A stretch of 45,156 nt of DNA from Kiritimatiellia bacterium (GCA_017628025.1 JAGBZX010000021.1:1-45156); one strand, 5' to 3'. Positions 1 through 8,852 are shown, counted from the first letter of the stretch. Notes: generated by a model from the letters alone, not told the origin. Translations and numbers: made by a program.

Positions 1-345
1 GAGTTCATAAACAATGGAAAGCTTGCAGAAATGCTTATAGGCCTCGAACTCCTCAAATCAGGAGACCCTTTTAGAGAAAATTCACTTTTCTACTGGCATC
101 GAGAGGCGGCCAACTCAACCGCAGAAGTCGATTACTTGATGCAACTCAACGAAACAGTTTTGCCAATTGAAGTCAAGTCAGGCACTCGAGGAGCAATGAA
201 GAGCCTTCACATGCTGATGGCAGAAAAGAGTCTTTCTCTCGGAATCCGTACATCACAAGAAAACCTTGGTATCCTTGGAAATATCCGAATCATTCCTCAT
301 TATATGATTAGCGATTGGAAACGGCTTCTTACTGATACTCATTGA
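1..345 (+). CDS. C-terminal part of a DUF4143 AAA-type ATPase
   Basis: The reading frame is open at the left window edge, so this is a 3'-end fragment of 114 codons. The visible part carries the pattern of the DUF4143 domain at the end of a large AAA+ ATPase family: a segment FYWHREAANSTAEVDYL followed by PIEVKSG and KSLH. This resembles a PD-(D/E)XK-like core, with the D of EVDY and the E-K of EVKSG as candidate metal-site residues. Family members usually have an N-terminal P-loop ATPase domain, which would lie outside the window. Their cellular role is poorly defined; they are common in accessory DNA of gut bacteria. It ends 282 bp before the convergent umuC gene. Family assignment is fairly sure, function is not. 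Confidence 0.75.
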   Translation, partial: EFINNGKLAEMLIGLELLKSGDPFRENSLFYWHREAANSTAEVDYLMQLNETVLPIEVKSGTRGAMKSLHMLMAEKSLSLGIRTSQENLGILGNIRIIPHYMISDWKRLLTDTH

Positions 346-627
346 AACATTTTAGTTCATAAGCTGACAACAAATTTGATAAGGTTCATTTTCGCTATTT
401 CCACTAGTAGTTGTAAATCTCGTTAGTGTATCAGAAGAACCCACCATTTGCAAATTAGGCTCATCTACAAGTACATAACAAAAACCGCATTCGGGGCGAA
501 GAAAGGGAAAGCAACCGGAATAGGGAGACAACTCCCCTTGCTACACCGCTCATGTAAAACACAACGGAACGGTCTCATCTGAAGACTTCATAAAACTCCT
601 AGCTGCGGTACAAACAGGTCAGTTTTT
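346..627. other. Intergenic gap between DUF4143 gene and umuC
   Basis: No convincing gene is present. On the minus strand a frame of about 60 codons is open from around 535 down to a TAA at 352-354 and contains residues PECGFCYVLVDEP, but it has no clear ribosome site and I recognise no family. On the plus strand a short stretch near 540-630 reads like a protein remnant (HNGTVSSEDFIKLLAAV) and runs into umuC. A small hairpin (GGGAG, loop ACAA, CTCCC) lies near 523-536 without a proper T-tract. The gap probably holds decayed sequence. Confidence 0.35.
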
Positions 628-1878
628 TCATTTTACCACTAAAAGTTCATCCCATGATGTCGTTGCTCTTTTTGATAGTAGCGAACGCTTCATTTTCCAT
701 TCGCGCTTCATTCCCTCTCTTGCAGAGAAAACTTTGCCTCTACCATAGAACATGTTTAAAGAATCTATTGCTTTATATAACTTCTTTGCTCGCCCTGAAT
801 CTTCTTTTGGCGCATCAAATAAATCCATCTGACGCAATGCTCCCTCTTTTGATAAACCAAAAAACACAACCCCTGATTTTCTGTATTTAACTCCTTCAAT
901 ATACAACGCTCCAACTACCTTTGAAATACTTTTTAGCATTTCATTTGTTGCATTCGTAGGATCATTAAAAACAACTGTCCTTTCTACCCAACGAGAATCA
1001 GTAGCTGCTCCAAATTGCGCATAAATATTACAACCCTCAGCAACCATCTTATGGCGACGCATTTTTTCTGCAGCCTGCGACGCAAAATTTGCGATACTTT
1101 CAGAAAGCCCTTCAAGCGTTGTGACATAAGTGCCGAATGAGCGCGAACAACTTACTGAGTCTGGATCTGCATCATAGTCTTTGTCAACTACTGCCTCTAT
1201 CCCCCTAAGCTCCATTGCTGTTCTTAAAGTAACAACACTACCAATAGAACGAATGTATGAATCTTTAAGATTTCTAAACTCAAGGGCCGTCTTAACTCCA
1301 TGCATCCTTAATCTTTCGCCCATCCGCCTACCAATCCCCCAAACCTCTTCAACTGGCAATGTAGAAAGAATGCTAGTAGCATCTACTGGCATCACAAAAA
1401 CACCGCTTGGCAATTTCTTGCCGATATGATTTGCAATCTTAGCCAATGTCTTAGTCTGCGCAAAGCCTATACCGCACGGTATCCCAGTCCATTTTAAAAT
1501 CTTTGCTCTTAACCGCTTTGCATATTCTTCAAGCTCTACTTCGCTATTACATTTAGGCGGCACTATAAAAGCTTCGTCAATCGAGTATTGTTCTACATCA
1601 TGAGCTTCATCACGCAGAATAGATATTATCCGCCTTGAGATATCGCCGTAGAGTTCATAATTGCTACTTCTAAAAATTAACTCACCACTAGCCTCTCGAT
1701 CCTTTAACTGGAAATAAGGCGTTCCCATCGCAATGCCAAGCGCCTTAAATTCATTGGATCTTGAAACACAACACCCGTCATTATTAGAAAGAACTGCTAC
1801 TGCCTTTCCTTCTAGACTAGGATCTACTACTCGCTCACAAGAGACGAAAAAGTTATTGCAATCAACTAGACCGTACAT
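628..1878 (-). CDS. umuC: UmuC, Y-family DNA polymerase V catalytic subunit
   Basis: Error-prone translesion polymerase acting with processed UmuD during the SOS response. The 416-residue product begins MYGLVDCNNFFVSCERV, the typical UmuC start with the first metal-binding Asp at residue 6. The second catalytic pair is in YSIDEAF (Asp101, Glu102). The palm is followed by helix-hairpin-helix residues (VWGIGRRMGERL) and a little-finger domain (SCSRSFG). The frame is open 23 codons further upstream, but that part would overlap umuD. The ATG at 1878 lies 8 nt after the umuD stop and gives the conserved N-terminus, so I chose it. It forms a two-gene operon with umuD. Length is close to the usual ~420 residues. 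Confidence 0.93.
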   Translation of the reverse strand: MYGLVDCNNFFVSCERVVDPSLEGKAVAVLSNNDGCCVSRSNEFKALGIAMGTPYFQLKDREASGELIFRSSNYELYGDISRRIISILRDEAHDVEQYSIDEAFIVPPKCNSEVELEEYAKRLRAKILKWTGIPCGIGFAQTKTLAKIANHIGKKLPSGVFVMPVDATSILSTLPVEEVWGIGRRMGERLRMHGVKTALEFRNLKDSYIRSIGSVVTLRTAMELRGIEAVVDKDYDADPDSVSCSRSFGTYVTTLEGLSESIANFASQAAEKMRRHKMVAEGCNIYAQFGAATDSRWVERTVVFNDPTNATNEMLKSISKVVGALYIEGVKYRKSGVVFFGLSKEGALRQMDLFDAPKEDSGRAKKLYKAIDSLNMFYGRGKVFSAREGMKREWKMKRSLLSKRATTSWDELLVVK

Positions 1879-1886
1879 AAAATCTT

Positions 1887-2300
1887 CTAAAACAACGAAC
1901 GGGGCGAGGAAAACATGTGAATGCACGCAGTCACCTTCCCAAAGCAATTAAGCTCCTGTCCTGATTTTAGAATTATATCTGCATATTTTGGATTTGCCGC
2001 CTCAAGCTTTATAACTGAAGGAGCCTTTTTTGTTATGCGCAATGTTTTAACGGTAAACTCGCCGTCAACCGATGCGATTATTATATCGCCATCTCTCGGA
2101 TCGAGCGATCGGTCAACGACAAGAATATCTCCGTTGTTAATCCCCTTGCCTATCATTGAATCACCCTGCACTCTTACAAAATACGTAGCCGCAGGTCTCT
2201 TGACTAAGAGATTATTCAAATCTAATGGAGGCTCCAAATATTGCTCGGCAGGACTTGGAAAGCCCGCTACGACAGAGCCGTGAATTTGCGACTTGGCCAT
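1887..2300 (-). CDS. umuD: UmuD, S24-family self-cleaving subunit of polymerase V
   Basis: LexA-like serine peptidase which, after RecA-stimulated self-cleavage, becomes UmuD' and joins UmuC. The 137-residue protein shows the cleavage site Ala12-Gly13 in VVAGFPSPAEQYLE, the catalytic Ser48 in QGDSMIGKG and the catalytic Lys85 in FTVKTL, at the usual spacing. It is directly upstream of umuC, with an 8-nt gap. No good Shine-Dalgarno sequence precedes the ATG, and I could not identify a LexA box in the 119 bp between glnS and umuD, because the LexA motif of this lineage is not known to me. SOS control is therefore expected from the family but not shown. Confidence 0.93.
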   Translation of the reverse strand: MAKSQIHGSVVAGFPSPAEQYLEPPLDLNNLLVKRPAATYFVRVQGDSMIGKGINNGDILVVDRSLDPRDGDIIIASVDGEFTVKTLRITKKAPSVIKLEAANPKYADIILKSGQELNCFGKVTACIHMFSSPRSLF

Positions 2301-2419
2301 AACTATGACAAAACTTGAGTGCTACCTTTTGGCTATAAACCCGAAACTGCGATTCTTCCGCGTCATCGGTTTTTACGGCACACTTTGCCCGCTCATCTCA
2401 TGCGGACCTGTACGCGCGC

Positions 2420-4135
2420 CTACTTGACTTCATATGAATCCTTGAGAGTCACAGTTCTATTAAAAACTGGCTTTTCTGGCGTATAATCATATTCGTCAGC
2501 CACGAAATATCCTGTGCGCTCAAACTGGAAACGCTCGCCGCGAGAAGCCTTAGCTAACGTGGGCTCTACGAAACCCTTAACTATTTTAAGTGACGCAGGA
2601 TTTAGGTAGTTCAAGAAGTTTTCGCTACCATCTTTAAGAGGATCCTTCTCTGTGAAAAGACGCTCATAAAGCCGGAATTCTGCTTCTATGGCCGTCTGAC
2701 AATCTGCCCAATGGATTGTGCCTTTTATCTTACGCCCATCAGCGGCATTGCCACCCCAGCTATTTTCATCCCATGTGCCGTGAATTTCTACAATTTCGCC
2801 ATTCTCGTTTTTAATGACCTCGTTGCATTTGAAAATACACGCGCCTCTAAGACGAACCTCGCGACCGGGAGCCATCCTGAAAAACTTTTTCTCAGGCTCT
2901 TCCATAAAGTCTGCTCTCTCAATCCAAATCTCTTTACCAAATGGTATTTTACGCACGCCAGCAGTTTCATCAACTGGATTATTAGGCAGCTCAACATCTC
3001 TAGTTCCACCTTCCCAGTTGTCAATTACAACCTTTATTGGATCAAGGACCGCCATGCGACGAAGCGCCGTGCGATTTAACTCCTCACGGACACACCACTC
3101 AAGAAGCGCTGGATCAGATTCTGACTCAACCTTTGAAACGCCTATACGTTCGCAAAACTCGCGTATTGCCCCTGGGGTATAACCGCGCCTGCGCATACCG
3201 CAAACAGTTGGCATTCTTGGGTCATCCCAGCCATTAACAACCTTCTCCTCTACCATTCTTAAGAGAAGTCGCTTGGACATAACTGTGTATGTAAGATTGA
3301 GTCTAGCAAATTCACGCTGCTCAGTGCGAATTTTTACACCGTTTCTTACAGGCAAAAGACCTTGCTCGTCCATACGGTCTACTACCCAATCATAAAGTGG
3401 GCGATGTACTTCAAACTCAAGTGTGCACATCGAGTGTGTTACACCTTCAAGCGCATCTTCTATCGGATGAGCAAAATCATACATCGGATAAATGCACCAC
3501 TTATCACCAAGATGATAATGTGAAACATGGCGAATACGATAAAGGACAGGATCTCTAAAGTGAATATTAGGCGAGGCCATATCAATCTTCGCCCTTAAGC
3601 ACCACTGGCCGTCAGCATACTTACCATCACGCATTTCGCGGAAAATCTTCAAGTTGCGTTCAGCATCAGTATCGCGAGATGGGCTAGGACGACCAGGCTT
3701 ATCTGGTACGCCGCGATACTCCTTCCACTCCTCTTGCCCGAGATTGCAGCAATATGCTTGACCGCGGCGAATAAGCTCCTCAGCAATCTCGTACATCTTG
3801 TCGAACATGTTGGAGGCGTTGTAAAAACCGCGCTCACCACTATCGCCCTCGCCCGACCAATTAAAGCCTAGCCAATTGATATCGCGCTTTATATTCTCAG
3901 CATATTCATCCGACTCCTTTGCTGGATTAGTGTCATCAAGTCTTAAATGACACTCGCCATCGAAAAGCGCCGCCATACCAAAGTCTACGCACACTGCTTT
4001 TGCGTGACCAATATGTATATACCCATTAGGTTCAGGTGGAAAGCGCGTAACTACCTTGCCGCCTGTTTTACCAGCGGCAACATCTGCCTCAATCCACTGC
4101 CTTAAAAAATGCCTGCTTGTATCTGTCTCTTTCAT
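2420..4135 (-). CDS. glnS: Glutaminyl-tRNA synthetase
   Basis: Class I aminoacyl-tRNA synthetase charging tRNA-Gln in the cytoplasm. From the ATG at 4135 the product has about 571 residues (family about 550). The HIGH signature is at residues 41-44 (PEPNGYIHIGH) and the KMSKS loop appears as VMSKR near residue 286. The GlnRS/GluRS-type C-terminal beta-barrel anticodon domain follows (ERTGYFVADEY). Starts at 4192, 4141 and 4135 are possible. The first would overlap the upstream gene by 35 nt. The ATG at 4135 aligns best with the usual N-terminus, and there is no Shine-Dalgarno sequence before it, but an extended -10 lies 8 nt upstream, which suggests leaderless initiation. It may also be read through from the upstream gene series. 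Confidence 0.94.
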   Translation of the reverse strand: MKETDTSRHFLRQWIEADVAAGKTGGKVVTRFPPEPNGYIHIGHAKAVCVDFGMAALFDGECHLRLDDTNPAKESDEYAENIKRDINWLGFNWSGEGDSGERGFYNASNMFDKMYEIAEELIRRGQAYCCNLGQEEWKEYRGVPDKPGRPSPSRDTDAERNLKIFREMRDGKYADGQWCLRAKIDMASPNIHFRDPVLYRIRHVSHYHLGDKWCIYPMYDFAHPIEDALEGVTHSMCTLEFEVHRPLYDWVVDRMDEQGLLPVRNGVKIRTEQREFARLNLTYTVMSKRLLLRMVEEKVVNGWDDPRMPTVCGMRRRGYTPGAIREFCERIGVSKVESESDPALLEWCVREELNRTALRRMAVLDPIKVVIDNWEGGTRDVELPNNPVDETAGVRKIPFGKEIWIERADFMEEPEKKFFRMAPGREVRLRGACIFKCNEVIKNENGEIVEIHGTWDENSWGGNAADGRKIKGTIHWADCQTAIEAEFRLYERLFTEKDPLKDGSENFLNYLNPASLKIVKGFVEPTLAKASRGERFQFERTGYFVADEYDYTPEKPVFNRTVTLKDSYEVK

Positions 4136-4143
4136 ATTCATAA

Positions 4144-4152
4144 AGTATATCA
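4144..4152 (-). promoter_or_regulatory. Extended -10 element before glnS (possible leaderless start)
   Basis: TGATATACT reads leftward and ends 2 nt before the ATG at 4141 and 8 nt before the ATG at 4135. If used, transcription would start at or next to the second ATG. It matches the TGATATAAT or TGATATACT elements seen elsewhere in the window. No clear -35 was found. Confidence 0.45.
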
Positions 4153-4157
4153 AAAAA

Positions 4158-5024
4158 TCAGAGCGTCGCTTGAAGCCACATAAGTTCTGCAATGCAGTTT
4201 TTGGCTTCTTGCGAAACTCGTTCGTTTGAGTTTGTTTTTAAGTAAGAATAGTGATCAATCAATAGCCCAACCCTATCTGCTGTTAAAGGCTTTTTGCCCT
4301 GTCGAGTTTTAGGATCATAGTCTAACGCTTGGCGACAAATATTTTCTAATTGTGCTAACTTAACAATATCTTGATTACTCTCAAGAGCAGTTAACTCTTC
4401 TGAAAACACCATTGCCTCTCTAGGAAATTCTTTTTTAAATTCACGGAGTGTATTTAAAGCTCGTCCTGGCAAAACTGAAAGCTCCCACTCGGCATAATGA
4501 GCATAGAACGCAGGCTTGGCATGAACTCGAGAGCTTATAACCGCCGAACCAACAACTGCTCTAGACCGCTTGATATCTGTACCATAGTAAAGCGTGCGCC
4601 CAGTCATGCCAATTATATAAATAAACTCACCCTTCCAACCAGCGCCAGGTTCATTCTTTAATAGTTTTGCCTCGTGATAAACAGGAAACGTCACGCCTAA
4701 TTCTTTTATACGATTTTTAACTGTCTCTAAATCTCCTCCACGATGAGAGCCAACAAGCACAAAGGGCTTAGTTTTAAACGCTCTCCAAACACCTTCAAGC
4801 TCTTTTAAAACATTAATTGATTCTGCAGTTGAAAAATCACGACACGCAACTAGTACGATTTTACCTCTAAGAAAGCCCGAGGAAATCATTCTACCACCAA
4901 GACGATTGGCTTGAACTAGATTACCCCATTCAAGAGGCTGGTGCTTTTTTATGGCGCTAGTATCATCGGCAAAAAGTGAAATTGCCGCGAAAACTACCAT
5001 TAGCATAATTGCAATTTTTTTCAT
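4158..5024 (-). CDS. Exported thioredoxin-fold protein lacking the CXXC motif
   Basis: A 288-residue protein with a signal peptide (KKIAIMLMVVFAAISLFA, probable cleavage about residue 19). The following ~130 residues look like a TlpA/redoxin-type fold (RGKIVLVACRDFSTAES, then FVLVGSHRGGD and GVTFPVYHE), but at the position of the redox CXXC there is only one Cys in VACRDFS. Thiol-disulfide exchange in the usual way is therefore unlikely. The C-terminal third is helical and unassigned. A good ribosome site (GAGG, 6 nt spacing) precedes the ATG. The start lies 1 nt after the stop of the TPR-like membrane protein, so the two are probably co-translated and may work together at the cell envelope. 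Function unknown. Confidence 0.6.
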   Translation of the reverse strand: MKKIAIMLMVVFAAISLFADDTSAIKKHQPLEWGNLVQANRLGGRMISSGFLRGKIVLVACRDFSTAESINVLKELEGVWRAFKTKPFVLVGSHRGGDLETVKNRIKELGVTFPVYHEAKLLKNEPGAGWKGEFIYIIGMTGRTLYYGTDIKRSRAVVGSAVISSRVHAKPAFYAHYAEWELSVLPGRALNTLREFKKEFPREAMVFSEELTALESNQDIVKLAQLENICRQALDYDPKTRQGKKPLTADRVGLLIDHYSYLKTNSNERVSQEAKNCIAELMWLQATL

Positions 5025-5025
5025 C

Positions 5026-5748
5026 TCAAACCTCTTCCTTTTTCACCGCCTTACGCGCAGCAAATAAAGACTGCCTAATTATTTCATGCAAAAAAACTTT
5101 CGTATTACCACTAGCATATGGCAAACCCTCGCCAGCCCAATATATAGCACTTAAAAGTGGGTTGCCCCAATCTGAAAGGCCCGTAGCCTTTTCAATCTTT
5201 TTCATCTTCTCTTCGTTCATCTTCAATTCGCCCCAGGCATTGCGGGCTTTTACCGACTCTACTCGCTCTCTCCAAATTCGCCTATAAATAGAAGCTGCGC
5301 TATCAATGTCGGCACCTATTTTTACTTGAAATAACCAAGCAAGCTCTCTATACAACTCTGCTTCTCGCGGATTAAGCCGAAGTCCATCATCGCGTAAAAG
5401 ATTAATTGCCGCGTCTACCCAGCGCCAACGATCCTCTAGCGTTGGCATCATCACAGAGATATTATATGCTAAGTTCCAAGCAGCAAAGCTCCAAACTTCT
5501 GGCGTGTGAGGCTCAAGGAACGTTAGAGTTGAGGCTAGCTGAGCTAATTCTACGTATCTGCCTTCTTCTTGAAGCCTATCAGCTCTAAACCAAACTATTT
5601 CAGCTGCAATAGATCTAAAGCCACCAATCGCCGCTAACGCGCTACCCGAGAGGTCTGGCCTTTCAATTGGGCGACAAGCGCGCAACTGAAGCAAGGCTGC
5701 TAGGCCGCCTAAAAACAATAATAATGATATTATTAATAGTTTTTTCAA
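5026..5748 (-). CDS. Membrane-anchored TPR-like protein, TTG start
   Basis: About 240 residues: one N-terminal membrane segment (LLIISLLLFLGGLAALLQL), then a helical repeat region resembling TPR units (FRADRLQEEGRYVELAQLA, HTPEVWSFAAWNLAYN). Similar proteins of unknown role occur in PVC bacteria. The frame is open to a GTG at 5802, 58 nt inside pssA. I prefer the TTG at 5748 because it overlaps the pssA stop as TTGA, the classic arrangement for translational coupling, and because the protein then begins with a normal basic residue plus hydrophobic helix. Downstream it is coupled to the thioredoxin-fold gene. The start is an inference; the reading frame itself is convincing because it fits the operon without gaps. 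Confidence 0.65.
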   Translation of the reverse strand: MKKLLIISLLLFLGGLAALLQLRACRPIERPDLSGSALAAIGGFRSIAAEIVWFRADRLQEEGRYVELAQLASTLTFLEPHTPEVWSFAAWNLAYNISVMMPTLEDRWRWVDAAINLLRDDGLRLNPREAELYRELAWLFQVKIGADIDSAASIYRRIWRERVESVKARNAWGELKMNEEKMKKIEKATGLSDWGNPLLSAIYWAGEGLPYASGNTKVFLHEIIRQSLFAARKAVKKEEV

Positions 5749-6608
5749 GGCCCTGGAGAACTTTGTATGAACGATGCGCGTATCTTGCAAAATACAAAAC
5801 ACGAAATTGGTACTGTCAAAATGTACAACACGCCGACAACACCAAGCGTAAGCCAGAAATTAACAAATAAGCATGCGATTAAAAGCAGCAAGAACGCCAT
5901 AACTAGCGGCATAAATTTACTACTAATGCGTAAGGCCTTAAGCGAAATCGTAGGCAAACGCGAAGCCATTAAAGAGCCAGTAAACAGGAGCATAAAAGCA
6001 CCAGTCCATGGATTTTGAAGCACTAGCGCCAACTCAGGTAATGACGCTCTAGCTTCAAGTGCAATCGAAAGCATTGCTGGTGTAAGCACCATCCAGCACC
6101 CGCCAGGGGCTGGAACGCCTGTAAAAAAGTGCTTCCAATATGGTATTGTAGGCTGCTCAAGCATGGTATTAAAGCGCGCCAAACGGAAGCAATCGCACAT
6201 CGCATAATAAAGTGCGCACCCAAGAACAATTCTGACAATCGTGGGCGAAACAACCGTTCCATCTGCAAGAGTATGCGTAGGACCACCTGTCATCCAAAAA
6301 TACATGAACATCGCCGGCGCAACACCAAAGTTCACGAAATCTGCCAACGAATCAAGTTCAGCACCAAGTTTTGATGACGCATTAAGTAGACGCGCGACTC
6401 TACCATCAATACCGTCGCAGATGGCCGCAGTGAAAAGCGCCCAAAGAGCACCTACAAAGTGACCTTCTGCCGACAAAGTTATCGACATCATACCAGCACA
6501 AGCTGCAAATGATGTCACAAGATTAGGCACAATTGCCTTTAAAGGTATGCGGTCTGCCCGCTCCTGACGAGGCTTCTTTTTATTACCGCGAAATCTGAAC
6601 CTAGACAT
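5745..6608 (-). CDS. pssA: CDP-diacylglycerol-serine O-phosphatidyltransferase
   Basis: Integral membrane enzyme making phosphatidylserine from CDP-diacylglycerol and L-serine, the first committed step to phosphatidylethanolamine. The 287-residue sequence contains the full CDP-alcohol phosphatidyltransferase signature: Asp65, Asp68, Ala72-Arg73, Gly82, Asp86 and Asp90 (CDGIDGRVAR ... GAELDSLAD). Several hydrophobic helices follow. The N-terminus is basic. A strong ribosome site (AAAGGAG) precedes the ATG. It lies 24 nt downstream of psd, whose product decarboxylates phosphatidylserine, so the two steps of phosphatidylethanolamine synthesis are encoded side by side. Confidence 0.95.
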   Translation of the reverse strand: MSRFRFRGNKKKPRQERADRIPLKAIVPNLVTSFAACAGMMSITLSAEGHFVGALWALFTAAICDGIDGRVARLLNASSKLGAELDSLADFVNFGVAPAMFMYFWMTGGPTHTLADGTVVSPTIVRIVLGCALYYAMCDCFRLARFNTMLEQPTIPYWKHFFTGVPAPGGCWMVLTPAMLSIALEARASLPELALVLQNPWTGAFMLLFTGSLMASRLPTISLKALRISSKFMPLVMAFLLLLIACLFVNFWLTLGVVGVLYILTVPISCFVFCKIRASFIQSSPGP

Positions 6609-6632
6609 ACCGCTCCTTTAATATTTTTAATA

Positions 6633-7367
6633 TTAGGCCATGTGGCCAAGTACTGTTTCGCCAGCCACCATTATCTGACCGACGCGTACTTCTGGTTTAA
6701 CGCCTGCTGGAAGATAGACATCAAGCCTACTACCAAAACGAATAAGACCAAATCGCTCAATTCGTTCTAGTTTATCGCCTGGCTCTACTTGTGGAACAAT
6801 GCGCCTAGCAACTAAGCCTGCAATTTGAGTTACTGCATACTTTGAACCATCTTCTGCTTTAATTAAATAATTGCAACGCTCATTATCCTTTGACGCCTTG
6901 TCTAACGAGGCATTAAAGAATTTACCTGCAATATATTCCTTTTGAAGAATCTCGCCGGCAGTTGGCATGCGGTTTACATGAACATTAAAGACGCTCATAA
7001 AAACACTAACACGCCAAAAAGTTTTGCCCTTGAATTCTTCAATTTCTGCAAATGAGTCAGGCATTTGGCATTCTTGTATAAGACAAATACGGCCATCTGC
7101 AGGAGAGAGAATCGCATTCTTAGTTTCTGGCGGATAACGTTCCGGATCTCTAAAAAAGAGAAATACTCCGTATGCCAACAAGAAAAATGGAATTACTCCA
7201 AGAAGCCAATATGAACAGACACAAGGTGAGAAAAACGCCTTGTATCCCGCCCAAACAGCATACACAAACGCTAATTGGAGAGCAATAAAGCCGAACTTCA
7301 GGCCCTCACGGTTTATGTGAGGGAACAAGTATGATTTCGTCGAAAATTCAGGTTTTTTCTCGTTCAT
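6633..7367 (-). CDS. psd: Phosphatidylserine decarboxylase proenzyme
   Basis: Converts phosphatidylserine to phosphatidylethanolamine. The 244-residue proenzyme belongs to the short class: two N-terminal membrane helices (residues about 25-70), the motif FRDPERYPP, the His-containing segment FNVHVNRMPTAGE, and near the C-terminus RFGSRLDVYLP, in which the bond Gly-Ser (about residues 212-213) is the self-cleavage site forming the pyruvoyl group. The ATG overlaps the infC stop as ATGA, so translation of a lipid enzyme is coupled to that of an initiation factor. pssA follows directly. Confidence 0.95.
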   Translation of the reverse strand: MNEKKPEFSTKSYLFPHINREGLKFGFIALQLAFVYAVWAGYKAFFSPCVCSYWLLGVIPFFLLAYGVFLFFRDPERYPPETKNAILSPADGRICLIQECQMPDSFAEIEEFKGKTFWRVSVFMSVFNVHVNRMPTAGEILQKEYIAGKFFNASLDKASKDNERCNYLIKAEDGSKYAVTQIAGLVARRIVPQVEPGDKLERIERFGLIRFGSRLDVYLPAGVKPEVRVGQIMVAGETVLGHMA

Positions 7368-7924
7368 AAGCTGATTCTTATTTCACCTGGTTTTGTGGGC
7401 GCTTTTGGAGCGTTTTTGCGAGGCGGACCAATAAGCGCGCCAAGAACTCTACCTAATGTCTTAGGGGCTTGTTCGACAAAACATTCGCCTTCAAGATTTT
7501 CAAGAACGCGATTAATTACATCTTCACCAAGCTCACGGTGTGCGTTTTCACGACCACGATATTGAAGAGTGAGTTTAACCTTACAGCCGCTCTGTAAAAA
7601 GCCGCGTATCTGATTGAGTTTGTAATTAAAGTCGTTCGTGTCGGTGCCAGGATGGAACTTAATCTCCTTAACCTTCTGCACCTTCTGTTGCTTACGCGCC
7701 TGCTTCGCTTTAATGGATTCTTCGTATTTGTATTTACCGTAATCCATTATTTTGCACACAGGAGGAACTGCATTAGGCGTAATCTCGACTAAGTCAAGCC
7801 CGCGAGATTCTGCTAGTCGTTGAGCATCTCTCGTTGCCATTACTCCTATCATCTGACCCTGTGCGTCAAGAACGCGTACCTGAGGAGCGCGAATCTTGAA
7901 ATTTGTGCGTGTGAACTGTGCGAT
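7364..7924 (-). CDS. infC: Translation initiation factor IF-3, probable ATC start
   Basis: IF-3 binds the 30S subunit, prevents premature 50S joining and checks start codons. An ATG-initiated frame (7852) would lack the conserved N-terminal strand. Upstream, the frame continues through TRTNFKIRAPQVRVLDAQGQ, the normal IF-3 beginning. Between the in-frame TAA at 7940-7942 and the internal ATG there is no ATG, GTG or TTG. There is, however, an ATC at 7922-7924 behind a strong ribosome site (AGAGG, 6 nt spacing). That gives 186 residues, the usual size. Non-canonical AUU/AUC starts on infC are a known device for autoregulation by IF-3. The usual partners rpmI and rplT do not follow; psd does, with ATGA overlap. 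Confidence 0.9.
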   Translation of the reverse strand: MAQFTRTNFKIRAPQVRVLDAQGQMIGVMATRDAQRLAESRGLDLVEITPNAVPPVCKIMDYGKYKYEESIKAKQARKQQKVQKVKEIKFHPGTDTNDFNYKLNQIRGFLQSGCKVKLTLQYRGRENAHRELGEDVINRVLENLEGECFVEQAPKTLGRVLGALIGPPRKNAPKAPTKPGEIRISL

Positions 7925-7939
7925 AACCCACCTCTTTTT

Positions 7940-8851
7940 TTAGTTGTTTTTGTTTTGTTTGTTTTGCTCACCATTTGACGAGCTTTGAGATCTTTTCGTA
8001 AAAAGCACATCTAACATACCAGTCAAAAGACGACCAGAACGAAGAAGCGACTGTTTGGAAAGTTTATCCATTGTGTCTTCAGGCGTGTGCCAATACCCAG
8101 AGCCTGGCGCTCCGCCATATTCAAAATCTATAAGGCATATTGATTTAATGCCTGCTTCAAGAAAAGCGACATGATCATCTTTAACTAAATCATCAATCGT
8201 ACTTACGAGCTTTTCATCTCCAGCTTTTTTCGCGGCATAGCAAGCGATTTTGGCTAAGGCCCTAGAACTATTTTTAGGTATCGTAATCTTAAGATCTTTA
8301 TCACCAAGCATATCTACGCAAATAGCCGCTTTCACCTTTATGCCGCGGCGCTTTATCTCCTGCACTGCTCGCTTGGAACCCCAAAAGCCATCATTCTGGC
8401 CATAATAATCCATACACTCCTCGCCGTCTGTCCAGACAAGCATCAAATTACCATCGATCGAACGATCACGCATAACAGCATTCGCTAGCCCCGTCAAAAG
8501 CCCTGTAGTAGAACCTCCATCATTAGCCCCTGGGCAAGCAACACCACTTTTCGTATCAAAGTGAGAGATTATTACTACATACTCATCATTCGTTGGATCA
8601 AATTTAAGAAACGAATAGACATTGTGGAAACGCTTTTTACCGCGTGGGGTTTGCGCATCAAACACATCAAGCTCAGCGTCAGCACCTGTTGCCGAAACCA
8701 TATCAAGCACTTTATATGCAGCTATTTTGCCGCGCACCGTACCAGCATCGCGAGGTGTGCATTCGTCAACAAGTGTTCGCGCCGTTTCCCAGGCGACATC
8801 CGCATCTTCAGCAGTAAAAATGAGTGACGCGGCCAAAAGAATGGAAATCAT
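7940..8851 (-). CDS. M28-family metallopeptidase, probably exported
   Basis: A zinc-dependent aminopeptidase-type protein of 303 residues. The metal-site pattern of family M28 is visible in order: HFDTKSG (His, Asp), GANDGGSTTG (bridging Asp), WTDGEEC (catalytic and metal Glu), VDMLGD (Asp) and YWHTPEDT (final His). Some M28 members are glutaminyl cyclases, so the reaction is not certain. A short hydrophobic N-terminus (ISILLAASLIF) may be a signal peptide, although it lacks basic residues. The C-terminus ends in a Gln/Lys/Asn-rich tail. It starts 1 nt after the parB stop and ends 15 nt before the infC start, so it belongs to the same leftward transcript. Confidence 0.85.
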   Translation of the reverse strand: MISILLAASLIFTAEDADVAWETARTLVDECTPRDAGTVRGKIAAYKVLDMVSATGADAELDVFDAQTPRGKKRFHNVYSFLKFDPTNDEYVVIISHFDTKSGVACPGANDGGSTTGLLTGLANAVMRDRSIDGNLMLVWTDGEECMDYYGQNDGFWGSKRAVQEIKRRGIKVKAAICVDMLGDKDLKITIPKNSSRALAKIACYAAKKAGDEKLVSTIDDLVKDDHVAFLEAGIKSICLIDFEYGGAPGSGYWHTPEDTMDKLSKQSLLRSGRLLTGMLDVLFTKRSQSSSNGEQNKQNKNN

Positions 8852-8852
8852 T

